From assembly GCF_003148465.1 (NCBI RefSeq), contig NZ_QGGI01000010.1, forward strand, positions 35,998 through 99,997: a stretch of 64,000 nucleotides of DNA. Direction: 5' to 3'. Shown piece after piece: positions 52,827 to 60,490 of the stretch. This stretch comes from Oceanotoga teriensis (GTDB lineage Bacteria > Thermotogota > Thermotogae > Petrotogales > Petrotogaceae). The translations under genes were made by a program, and so were the position numbers. Within the stretch, counting starts at the first letter, position 1, and each line of letters opens with the position of its first letter. The notes below the pieces were generated by a model that saw nothing but the letters and a program-made list of their open reading frames with translations, had not been told where the DNA came from and did no database searches.

Positions 52827-52851
52827 GCAAACGTTTGCTGCAAACGTTTGT
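52827..52851 (-). promoter_or_regulatory. Tandem LacI-type operators of the mannoside operon
   Basis: Perfect palindrome GCAAACGTTTGC (52827-52838) and, 13 bp away centre to centre, GCAAACGTTTGT (52840-52851). Both have the central C-G and half-sites of LacI-family operators. They lie 26-50 bp before the binding-protein ATG, i.e. around the transcription start. The LacI gene at 48530 is the obvious candidate to bind them. Confidence 0.85.
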
Positions 52852-52972
52852 ATTAATTTTATCATCATATAATATTAATTTAAAATTTGTTTTTTGATAT
52901 TTATATTTGATTATAGGGGGTTATATCTTTTTTGATGTCTTTAACTCTAATATTCAAATTTAGAATTCAATT

Positions 52973-54442
52973 TTATATTTTTTCAACACGATTTTTCCCA
53001 TTTTTTTTAGCAATATAGAGTGCATTATCAACTCTTATCAATAGTTTTTCTATTGGTTCGTCTATATTATAAGAAGAGACTCCAAAACTAAGTGTTAGCT
53101 TTATTTTAGAATTAAATTTATGATTTTCTACTATTGATCTAAGTCTTTGAGCGAGATTAAAGGCTTTTTCTATGTCTATACAAGTGAGAATCATGAACTC
53201 TTCTCCACCCCATCTGAAGAAATAATCATCTTTTCTCAAATTGTTTTTTATTAAATTACTTAATTCTTTTAATACTTTATCTCCAGTATTATGTCCATAA
53301 GTATCATTTATAGCTTTAAAAAAGTCTATATCAAACATTATTAAAGAAAATATTTTTTCTGATTTCTTTTTTATTATTTTATTAAAATGTGTTCTATTGT
53401 AAATATTAGTTAATTCATCATGAATAGATAGTATTCTCAATTTACTGTTTATTTTTATTAAATATGATGTGTATGCAAAGAATGAAATTAAAATCATTAT
53501 AAATAAAAAAATTTCTAATTTGATTCTATCTATCATTTCATTTATCAATTTGTTATCTGTATAGATTATTAAATATCCAAAATTTTTATTTTGAGTATTT
53601 TTTATATTTATCAAATTTATTATGTAATAATTTTTATCTTTTTTTGTTAAATAATTTTTGGATAAATCATCTTTATTTATTTCATGAATATTTTTTTCTA
53701 TTATTGTGTTTAATTCATTTACAGTTATTATTAAATTACTTGTTTGAAAGTAATTTTTTGTATAAGAATCATAGAAAAAGTTTTCTAAAGAGAAGTATTT
53801 TTCATACAATTTAAATTTATAATTCGTCAATGTTTTTAAATTTTCTTTATTTATTATAAAAAATGCAAAACATTCATTTTGTTTCATGAATTCATTAGAT
53901 ATTTCTGTTAATGGGATACCAAATTCTAATACACCATAAAAATTTTCATTTTTTATTATGGGATAAATAAATCTATAACCATTAAAGGTTTTTCCACTTT
54001 CAAAACCCTTAAAAAAAATTTTATTGTCTATGGATTTACTTATTCCAAATCTTTCTGATTTTAAATTATCATCATAATCATTTAAAGAGTGCATTCTTAA
54101 TATACTAGTGCCTTCTTTAGATATAAATTGTATGCTGTAAATTCCCAGTTTTTTTATTTCATCATAGAATGGAAGTACTTTTTCATATAAGTATAAACGA
54201 TTTGAATTTAATAATTCTTCTTCTGATAAATTGTTTATTATTATATTCGATAGAAGTTCAGTTGTTTTTTCATAATTTTCTAATATTAATTTTTCTTGTT
54301 TTAAAAAATTATCTATCATTTCATCTTGAACGGCTTTTATATTATCCGTTTTTTTGATAATTCCTGTGAAAAGTATTATAGAAATAAATATAAATATTAT
54401 TATAAAAATACAATACAGATAAATGTTATGATTATCTTTCAT
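52973..54442 (-). CDS. Membrane diguanylate cyclase with Cache-type sensor (GGDEF)
   Basis: 489 residues from ATG 54442 (GGGGGG six bases upstream). Two membrane helices (about 8-30 and about 310-330) frame an extracytoplasmic domain of about 280 residues that looks Cache-like (EGTSILRMHSLND, RFGISKSIDNKIFFKGFESG, YRFIYPIIKNENFYGVLEFG). The C-terminal GGDEF domain has the active site W-GGEEF and the inhibitory site R-K-D-D five residues before it, so it should make c-di-GMP with product inhibition. The frame is open upstream to 54532, but that part overlaps a terminator-like hairpin and lacks a ribosome site. Confidence 0.9.
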   Translation of the reverse strand: MKDNHNIYLYCIFIIIFIFISIILFTGIIKKTDNIKAVQDEMIDNFLKQEKLILENYEKTTELLSNIIINNLSEEELLNSNRLYLYEKVLPFYDEIKKLGIYSIQFISKEGTSILRMHSLNDYDDNLKSERFGISKSIDNKIFFKGFESGKTFNGYRFIYPIIKNENFYGVLEFGIPLTEISNEFMKQNECFAFFIINKENLKTLTNYKFKLYEKYFSLENFFYDSYTKNYFQTSNLIITVNELNTIIEKNIHEINKDDLSKNYLTKKDKNYYIINLINIKNTQNKNFGYLIIYTDNKLINEMIDRIKLEIFLFIMILISFFAYTSYLIKINSKLRILSIHDELTNIYNRTHFNKIIKKKSEKIFSLIMFDIDFFKAINDTYGHNTGDKVLKELSNLIKNNLRKDDYFFRWGGEEFMILTCIDIEKAFNLAQRLRSIVENHKFNSKIKLTLSFGVSSYNIDEPIEKLLIRVDNALYIAKKNGKNRVEKI

Positions 54443-54466
54443 GAGAATCCCCCCTTTTATTTCGAT

Positions 54467-54497
54467 AAAAAAAACCTCTTCAAATAAATGAAGAAGG
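54467..54497 (-). terminator. Terminator-like hairpin in the leader of the diguanylate cyclase gene
   Basis: On the minus strand CCTTCTTC-N8-GAAGAGG (one bulge) is followed by T8, 25 bases before the cyclase ATG. No minus-strand gene lies upstream that it could terminate, so it may be an attenuator in the 5' leader. No known riboswitch was recognised in the roughly 160 bases before it. Confidence 0.5.
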
Positions 54498-54658
54498 CTA
54501 TAATTTTTAAAAAATTTTTTAAACTTTATCATAATATTATCGGATTTATATTAGTTTATAATAATTTAAAAAACAAAATGTATAATAAATTATATGACTA
54601 ATATGATGTTTTTGTATTAAAAAAATGTTAATTTATCTTTGAGAGGTGGGAGATTTAT

Positions 54659-55321
54659 ATTAAAGAAAAAATACAAGATATACCTATAAATGATGCTTTT
54701 ATGATAGATGGAAAATGTCCTTTATGTTATATAAAGGATCAAATAGAAGAGCAAATTATTTCAAAAGTTTTGAGTAATGATATGCTTATAAGCGATGATT
54801 TTGTAGAAGATTTAAAAAAATATGGTTTTTGTAAAGAACATTTAAAAAGATTATTGAATAAAAATGATAGACTTAGCCTTGGAATAATATTGAACTTTCA
54901 GTTCAATATTGAGATAGAGAATATTGAGAAAAATAATGGACTAAATTTTAGGGATAAGATTTTAAAGAAAGAATTAAACAATGATAAAGAATGTTATATA
55001 TGTAAATATTCAGAAGATCTCATGCCTATTTATTTGAATAATATAATCAAAATGTATGAAGAAAAGCCTGATTTTAGAAGTTTATTTGATGAATCCGATG
55101 GTTTTTGTATTAATCATTATAATCAGTTGATTAATCATAATAGAATAAAAAAAGATATGAAAAAATCTTTGAAAGAATTAGAAATTAAAGTTTTGAAAAA
55201 TATTCAAAGTGATTTAAAATATTATCTTGAAAAATTTGAATTTAAAAATAGAGATCTTCCATGGTTGAATTCAAAAGATTCTATTGAAAGAACTATAAAT
55301 AAATTTATAGGAGATATATAA
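54659..55321 (+). CDS. DUF6062 family protein with probable ATT start
   Basis: 220 residues if started at ATT 54659. The Cys pair CPLC near the N-terminus, the GFCKEHLKRL motif, a second Cys pair ECYICKYSED and FCINHYNQL suggest zinc-binding sites, as in DUF6062. The first ATG (54701) would remove KEKIQDIPINDAFM, a segment that matches the typical family N-terminus (K-E-K-x-x-x-I-P-x-x-D-A-F, then CPLC). Before it lies AGGTGGGAG, with ATT at a spacing of 9 and no ATG, GTG or TTG in frame. Function unknown. Confidence 0.8.
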   Translation: MKEKIQDIPINDAFMIDGKCPLCYIKDQIEEQIISKVLSNDMLISDDFVEDLKKYGFCKEHLKRLLNKNDRLSLGIILNFQFNIEIENIEKNNGLNFRDKILKKELNNDKECYICKYSEDLMPIYLNNIIKMYEEKPDFRSLFDESDGFCINHYNQLINHNRIKKDMKKSLKELEIKVLKNIQSDLKYYLEKFEFKNRDLPWLNSKDSIERTINKFIGDI

Positions 55322-55353
55322 AGAACTTCTCATATTCATGAGAAGTTCTTTTA
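55321..55353. terminator. Bidirectional terminator
   Basis: Perfect 13-bp stem AAGAACTTCTCAT / ATGAGAAGTTCTT with a 4-base loop, then TTTAATTT on the plus strand; it lies between the convergent DUF6062 and lipoprotein genes. Confidence 0.85.
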
Positions 55354-56634
55354 ATTTATAAATTTTTCTGTTGATTTTGAACCATCAAATAATGTAAACA
55401 ATTGAAAATAATCTGTGGTTGATAATTTTTTTTCATGCATATCTAAAAAGAACATTTTCTCTTTAAAAGGACTATTTTTATTGTTTAAATCGAATAAAGT
55501 TATATTTCCTTTTGATATAGGTGCTAAGTCATAGCCGCTTATATTGTTAATTTTTTCTATTTTATTGCTTTTATTATCTCTATAATAACTATTTATGTAA
55601 AAAGAATATATGGATAAAACTTTATTTTTAAAATTTTCATCATTATTTAGATAATTTGCAATTGTGGGTTCTGAAGATATTTTATTCAATTTTGTATGAA
55701 ATCCTCCCCATTGACCATAAAATTTTTGATTTTTATACATTTTTGTTATTTTTAAAAAATTATATGTTAATGCTTCTTCTCTTTGTTTAATTGGTTTAGA
55801 ATCGTATGTAAGATTTAAAATAGAGTCTTTTTTATCATAATCATGATATAATTTCATGTTTAGTAATGAGTTTTCAACCATGAATTTTAATTTTTCGAAC
55901 TCTTTTATTTTAGAATAATAGTTTTCATTATTTATCATATCTGAATATATAGATTTAAAAATATTTTGAATCTCATCTTTTATTCTATTGGGATTTGGAT
56001 AATTTTTATTTTTAAAGTCATAAGTTTTAAAAGTTTTTATTAAGTATTCTAATTTTTCATTTATTTCGATATTTTTTATTTTAATTTTATTATTATCCAA
56101 TAACAATTTTATTCCGAATAATGCAGATTCTTGCTGGAAGTCTAAGTCTGCTCCGATGAATATGAAATTGCCATTTTGTTCATCATAATATTTTTTTAAT
56201 TTTTTGTAAAATTCATAGTTTTCTTTGGAATTTGCAAAAGTTCCATCGAGATTATTCATTATATAAATTAAGTATTCTTCATTTCCAGTTTTTAAATATT
56301 CATTTATAACATAAGAACTTGCATATCCAGATTCTGATATGTAAATATTGAAATCTTCTTCTTCATGCAGATATTTGAATAATTCGAGCTTATAATCAAA
56401 ATTCAACTTTGTGGCATGATTTTCTGATGAAAATATTATTTTAAAATTGTTTAATTTATTTTTTAAAATAGGTGAAAAATCTGGATTTTCTAAATTTATT
56501 TCTATAGAATTATCATTTAAATATTGAAGTTCTTCATCAGAAAATTCTTTATTTGTATTTGTTTTTAATAAAGCACAAGAACTCAACATTAATATTATGG
56601 TATATAATATACTTAGTAATAGTATTTTTTTCAT
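55351..56634 (-). CDS. Lipoprotein with erythromycin-esterase-like domain
   Basis: 427 residues from ATG 56634 (GGAGG upstream). Lipoprotein signal peptide with lipobox LSSC at about residues 18-21. The body begins IIFSSENHATKLNFDYKLELFKYL and continues IYISESGYASSYVINEYLKTGNEEYL, which resembles the erythromycin esterase/EreA-ChaN-Tiki superfamily pattern (Glu and His of the first strand, E-s-G in the second). A later FYGQWGGFHTKLNK carries a further His. An outer-surface hydrolase is possible; I would not infer macrolide resistance from this. Confidence 0.65.
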   Translation of the reverse strand: MKKILLLSILYTIILMLSSCALLKTNTNKEFSDEELQYLNDNSIEINLENPDFSPILKNKLNNFKIIFSSENHATKLNFDYKLELFKYLHEEEDFNIYISESGYASSYVINEYLKTGNEEYLIYIMNNLDGTFANSKENYEFYKKLKKYYDEQNGNFIFIGADLDFQQESALFGIKLLLDNNKIKIKNIEINEKLEYLIKTFKTYDFKNKNYPNPNRIKDEIQNIFKSIYSDMINNENYYSKIKEFEKLKFMVENSLLNMKLYHDYDKKDSILNLTYDSKPIKQREEALTYNFLKITKMYKNQKFYGQWGGFHTKLNKISSEPTIANYLNNDENFKNKVLSIYSFYINSYYRDNKSNKIEKINNISGYDLAPISKGNITLFDLNNKNSPFKEKMFFLDMHEKKLSTTDYFQLFTLFDGSKSTEKFIN

Positions 56635-56766
56635 GAAAACCTCCATTGAATTTAAATTTATGATATATTATAACAAAGTTAACTTTTTTATAGGTTAAAT
56701 TTTATATTAAATAAATTAATATTGTTTAAAATATAATTATAATATAATTTGTTTGAGAGGTAAAAT

Positions 56767-57975
56767 ATGAATATATTTATTGCAAGACAACCTATTTTTG
56801 ATAGAAATTTAAATGTTTTTGGGTATGAACTTTTATACAGATCAGACTTTGAAAACATAAGTAAAATATTTAATGGTGATGTTGCAACCTCAATGGTTTT
56901 GAATAATGGAATATTGATGTTGAATGATGGAAAGTCTGAAAAATATTCGTTTATAAACTTCACAAAGAAACTCATAATTGATGAAGTGCCTTTGTTATTT
57001 TCAAATGAAGATATAGTTGTAGAGATATTGGAAAATATAATACCCGATGAAGAGTTTATAAGTAAATGTATAAAAATGAAAAAAAGAGGTTATATTTTAG
57101 CTTTAGATGATTTTGTTCTTTCATATGAATATGAAGATTTGATAAAACTTTCGGATATAATAAAAGTAGATTTTTTATTGAATTCTAGATCTGAAAGAAA
57201 AGAAATAATAAAAAAATATAGTAATTATAATGTAAAGTTTCTCGCTGAGAAAATAGAAACGAATAAAGAATTCGAAGAGGCTAAAAGTGATGGATATTCT
57301 TTTTTTCAGGGATACTTTTTTGAAAAACCATCTGTGATATCTGGGAAAGATATAGATATAATTCCAACAAATCTTTTTAAACTAATAGATATGGTTTATT
57401 CTAAAGATGTAAATTATAATGATATAGCGAAAGTAATAAAAAATGATGTTGCTTTGACTTATAAACTTTTGAGACTTACTAACTCTGTTAATTTTGGTAA
57501 AAGCCAAGAGATTAGTTCTATAAATCATGCTTTAACTTTTTTAGGAATAAAAGAACTTAGAAAATGGTTATCAATAATAATGGTTAATAATATAGATAAT
57601 AAAAAAACAGATGAATTAATAAAAATTTCACTCATAAGGGGAAGAATGACAGAATTACTTGCAGAAAAACTTAATTTGGCTTCTGAAAATAATGATTTTT
57701 TTCTTGTTGGACTATTATCATTGATAGATACTTTGACAAACACAACTATGGAAGAAGCTTTAAGATATTTACCAATAAATTTGATCATAAAAGAGACTTT
57801 ACTTGGAAAAGATACCATCATAAAGAAAGTTTTGAATATTGTTCTGATGTATGAAAAAAATGATTGGAATAATTTAGAATTTTTTTGTAAAAGTGTAAAA
57901 ATTAATTTTGAAGAATTAACTAAAATATATTATAAATCAATAAAATGGGCAGACAATGTAATAATGGAATATTAA
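56767..57975 (+). CDS. EAL-HDOD signalling protein (YuxH/CdgJ-like)
   Basis: 402 residues. The N-terminal EAL-type domain (1-200) keeps the fold pattern (ARQPIFDRNLNVFGYELLYR, VEILENI, LALDDFV, IKVDFLL, FLAEKIET, FFQGYFFEKP), but the EAL motif reads ELL. Catalytic metal residues are partly replaced (for example LDDFV instead of DDFG), so c-di-GMP hydrolysis is unlikely. The C-terminal HDOD domain (about 205-390) includes YKLLRLTNSVNFG and INHALTFLGIKELRKWL. Homologues regulate motility or surface behaviour. Confidence 0.9.
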   Translation: MNIFIARQPIFDRNLNVFGYELLYRSDFENISKIFNGDVATSMVLNNGILMLNDGKSEKYSFINFTKKLIIDEVPLLFSNEDIVVEILENIIPDEEFISKCIKMKKRGYILALDDFVLSYEYEDLIKLSDIIKVDFLLNSRSERKEIIKKYSNYNVKFLAEKIETNKEFEEAKSDGYSFFQGYFFEKPSVISGKDIDIIPTNLFKLIDMVYSKDVNYNDIAKVIKNDVALTYKLLRLTNSVNFGKSQEISSINHALTFLGIKELRKWLSIIMVNNIDNKKTDELIKISLIRGRMTELLAEKLNLASENNDFFLVGLLSLIDTLTNTTMEEALRYLPINLIIKETLLGKDTIIKKVLNIVLMYEKNDWNNLEFFCKSVKINFEELTKIYYKSIKWADNVIMEY

Positions 57976-58014
57976 AAAATCATCGATTAAATATTAAATA
58001 ATCGATGATTTTTT
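57976..58014. terminator. Bidirectional terminator
   Basis: AAAATCATCGATT-N11-AATCGATGATTTT (13-bp stem), T-rich on both strands, between the convergent EAL-HDOD and flavodoxin genes. Confidence 0.88.
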
Positions 58015-58016
58015 GT

Positions 58017-58535
58017 TTAAATATTTGAAAGTATTTTTGAAAAAGTATCTTTTGCTTTTTGAAAATCTTCATCATTTGGATGTTTTGCAGCTTCAGCATG
58101 TCTTTTTTTTCTTTCTTCATTCATAGCATGAGGATGATCTGGTGGAAGATTTTTAAACTTTTCTGCAAGTCTTGGATCTATTTTACCTTGACAATGGAAA
58201 TGTCCCAAAACCTCATTATTGTTATTTTTCATCAATTCTTCAAATCTATCAACACATTTTTGCGCATGTTCTGAATCAGGATAAGCTCCAAGTGTAAAAA
58301 AGAAAGCTATTTTTTTATTTTTTATATTTTTCAAAACTTCTAAAGTTTTTTTATCGGCAGTTCCTCTATCTACCCAATAACCAATAGTTATAAAATCATA
58401 ATCATCAAAATTTTCAATATTTTTTGCTTCATCAATCGATATAAAATCGGTATTTTCTGGCATTACTTCTTTTATACTTTCTGCAACCTTTTTAGTATTT
58501 CCGGTTAAAGTAGAATAAATTAAAATTGATTTCAT
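58017..58535 (-). CDS. Flavodoxin-family protein of the heme locus
   Basis: 172 residues. FMN phosphate loop STLTGNTKKVAE at the N-terminus, FDDYDFITIGYWVDRGTAD and FFFTLGAYPDSEHAQ as flavin-contact strands, then a charged C-terminal extension of about 60 residues rich in His and Pro (LPPDHPHAMNEERKKRHAEAAKHP). Radical SAM heme-opening enzymes of the ChuW/HutW type need a flavodoxin-like electron donor, and some anaerobes encode it beside them. Here it is divergent from the heme ABC/radical SAM operon and has the same operator, so it is most likely that donor. The His-rich tail could bind heme or metal. Confidence 0.85.
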   Translation of the reverse strand: MKSILIYSTLTGNTKKVAESIKEVMPENTDFISIDEAKNIENFDDYDFITIGYWVDRGTADKKTLEVLKNIKNKKIAFFFTLGAYPDSEHAQKCVDRFEELMKNNNNEVLGHFHCQGKIDPRLAEKFKNLPPDHPHAMNEERKKRHAEAAKHPNDEDFQKAKDTFSKILSNI

Positions 58536-58553
58536 AAATAACCTCCTGTTTGT

Positions 58554-58601
58554 TGTAGTTTAATCTACTGATATTATATAGAAAATACATCGAAAAGTCA
58601 A
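58554..58601 (-). promoter_or_regulatory. Promoter and operator of the flavodoxin gene
   Basis: On the minus strand: -35 TTGACT (58601-58596), 17-bp spacer, -10 TATAAT (58578-58573), then the dyad GTAG-N6-CTAC with flanking bases TGTAG on the plus strand (58554-58568), covering the expected start of transcription. The identical dyad arrangement is found at the opposing promoter. Confidence 0.8.
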
Positions 58602-58632
58602 TAAAATTTGATGTTTTAACCTTAAAAACTTA

Positions 58633-58676
58633 TTGACACCTACTTTTTATTTTGATATAATGTAGGTATAACTACA
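58633..58676 (+). promoter_or_regulatory. Consensus promoter and operator of the heme operon
   Basis: TTGACA (58633-58638), 17-bp spacer, TATAAT (58656-58661), immediately followed by TGTAG-N6-CTACA (58661-58676). The operator overlaps the transcription start, so a repressor is expected. An extra ACCTAC half-site follows the -35. No regulator gene of Fur, PerR or HrtR type is adjacent. Confidence 0.85.
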
Positions 58677-58715
58677 TAAATATATTTAGTTTAAAAAAAT
58701 AAAGAGTGGTGAAAT

Positions 58716-59696
58716 ATGAAGAAAATAATTCCTATTGTTATTGTAGTATTTATAGTTATATTTTTTATATCTCTTTTTTCAGGAAGTGTAAAAATAACTT
58801 TTTCAGATCTTATGACACTTTTTCAAAAAGATGTTGATAATGATTTTGTAAAAACTATAGTTATGGATGTTAGATTACCAAGAATAATAATGGCTTTACT
58901 CACTGGAATGATGCTTGCATCTTCGGGTACTGTTGTTCAGACGGTATTTCAAAATCCTCTTGCCGATCCTTATATAATAGGTATAAGTGCAAGTGCGACA
59001 TTTGGTGCCGTACTTTCATTTGTTTTGAATTTGCCAGATTATATGTATGGAATAATGGCTTTTTTTACATCTGTTATAACTTCTTTTATGATTTTTAAAA
59101 TTTCAAGGACATCTAAGAAGACTCATACATCTACTTTATTGATAGTTGGAGTCGCAGTTTCTTCATTTTTAGGAGCATTTACATCTTTTACTATGTATTT
59201 AATTGGTGAAGATTCCTTTAAAATAATAATGTGGACTATGGGATATCTTGGTGGTGCGAGTTGGTCTAAAATAGTTATGATGATATTTCCTTTAATCCTT
59301 TCTATAATTTTGTTTATTTTAAATAGAAATGAATTAGATGCTTTATTGAGTGGCGAAGAAGAAGCTCATGCTTTAGGGGTTAATGTTGAAAAACTAAAAA
59401 AAACTATGTTGATAACAGCTTCATTAATAGTTGCTTTTTCTGTTGCTTTTACTGGAATGATAGGTTTTGTTGGACTAATAGTTCCACATATTATGAGAAT
59501 GTTTGTTGGAAGTTCTAATTCTAAATTAATACCTTTAGCTACAGTTTTTGGAGGAATATTCTTATTGGCAAGTGATACCATTGCACGTACTATATTGGCA
59601 CCGGTTGAAATACCTATAGGAGTTATAACTTCATTTTTTGGAGCTCCATTTTTCTTATATCTTGCATTAAAGGGCAAAAGAGGTGGATTTCATTGA
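58716..59696 (+). CDS. Heme/iron-type ABC transporter permease (FecCD/BtuC family)
   Basis: 326 residues, about nine to ten membrane helices. Family motifs: VRLPRIIMALLTGMMLASSGTVVQTVFQNPLADPYIIGISASATFGAV, GEEEAHALGVNVEKLKK (ATPase-contact loop) and GMIGFVGLIVPHIMRMFVG. These permeases import heme, siderophores or cobalamin; the radical SAM neighbour points to heme. It overlaps the ATPase gene by 4 bp (TTGA). Confidence 0.92.
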   Translation: MKKIIPIVIVVFIVIFFISLFSGSVKITFSDLMTLFQKDVDNDFVKTIVMDVRLPRIIMALLTGMMLASSGTVVQTVFQNPLADPYIIGISASATFGAVLSFVLNLPDYMYGIMAFFTSVITSFMIFKISRTSKKTHTSTLLIVGVAVSSFLGAFTSFTMYLIGEDSFKIIMWTMGYLGGASWSKIVMMIFPLILSIILFILNRNELDALLSGEEEAHALGVNVEKLKKTMLITASLIVAFSVAFTGMIGFVGLIVPHIMRMFVGSSNSKLIPLATVFGGIFLLASDTIARTILAPVEIPIGVITSFFGAPFFLYLALKGKRGGFH

Positions 59697-60490
59697 TAAG
59701 AACGGAAAAACTTAATTTTAATTATGGAAATAAACATATATTAAAAGATATAGATATAGATATAAAAAAAGGTAAATTTACAGGGATACTTGGACCTAAT
59801 GGATCTGGAAAATCTACATTACTTAAAAATGTTCTCGGCTATCTTCAACCTGAATCTGGAAAAATTTTATTGAATGGAAGATCTTTGAAGAGTATAACAA
59901 GAAAAGAGGCGGCAAGAATAGTAGGGTTTGTACCTCAAAAATCTGGATTCAGTATGAATATTAATGTTGAAGATTTTGTAATGCTTGGAAGAATTCCTCA
60001 TTTAAAGAATAAATGGAGTGGATTTCAAAAAAAAGATAGAGATGTTTGTAATAAAATAATATATGAACTTAATCTTGAAAACTTTAGAGATAGAAGTGTT
60101 TTGAGCCTTTCTGGAGGAGAATTTCAAAGAGTATTAGTTGCAAGAGCTTTATGTCAAGAACCAGAAGTGCTTTTATTAGATGAACCTACATCAGCTCTTG
60201 ATATGAACTATGCTGTCGATATTTTAAGTACAGTTAGAGACTTAGTTGAAATAAAAAATTTAACAGCTGTTGCTGTTTTGCATGATTTAAATCTTGCTTC
60301 CATATTTTGTTCTGAACTAATTTTAATGAAAGAAGGAAAAATAGAACATTGTGGAAAACCAAAAGAGTTAATGAATGAAAAAATTCTTAAAGATATATAC
60401 GGTTTCGATTCTAAAGTCATTTATGAAGATGATGAAACCCCTTATATAATTCCTGTATGCAATGGTAGAAGAGGTGTTGTGAATGTTTGA
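59693..60490 (+). CDS. Heme/iron-type ABC transporter ATPase
   Basis: 265 residues, TTG start at 59693 behind AGAGGTGG. Walker A GPNGSGKST, Q-loop VPQKSG, signature LSGGEFQR, Walker B VLLLDEPTSALD and switch His LHDLN. Energises the FecCD-type permease. Overlaps the radical SAM gene by 8 bp. Confidence 0.93.
   Translation: MIRTEKLNFNYGNKHILKDIDIDIKKGKFTGILGPNGSGKSTLLKNVLGYLQPESGKILLNGRSLKSITRKEAARIVGFVPQKSGFSMNINVEDFVMLGRIPHLKNKWSGFQKKDRDVCNKIIYELNLENFRDRSVLSLSGGEFQRVLVARALCQEPEVLLLDEPTSALDMNYAVDILSTVRDLVEIKNLTAVAVLHDLNLASIFCSELILMKEGKIEHCGKPKELMNEKILKDIYGFDSKVIYEDDETPYIIPVCNGRRGVVNV

Noticed and set aside
52827..52838. Catabolite (CcpA cre) site
   Set aside because: The centre fits, but the right half differs from the cre consensus, and a LacI gene lies in the same operon, so a local operator is more likely.
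54443..54532. N-terminal extension of the diguanylate cyclase, or a Phe-rich leader peptide
   Set aside because: No ribosome site at 54532, and TTT codons are expected in such AT-rich DNA; the frame runs through the terminator-like hairpin rather than stopping before it.
55351..56634. Macrolide resistance gene
   Set aside because: Only distant superfamily likeness, lipoprotein signal and no resistance context.
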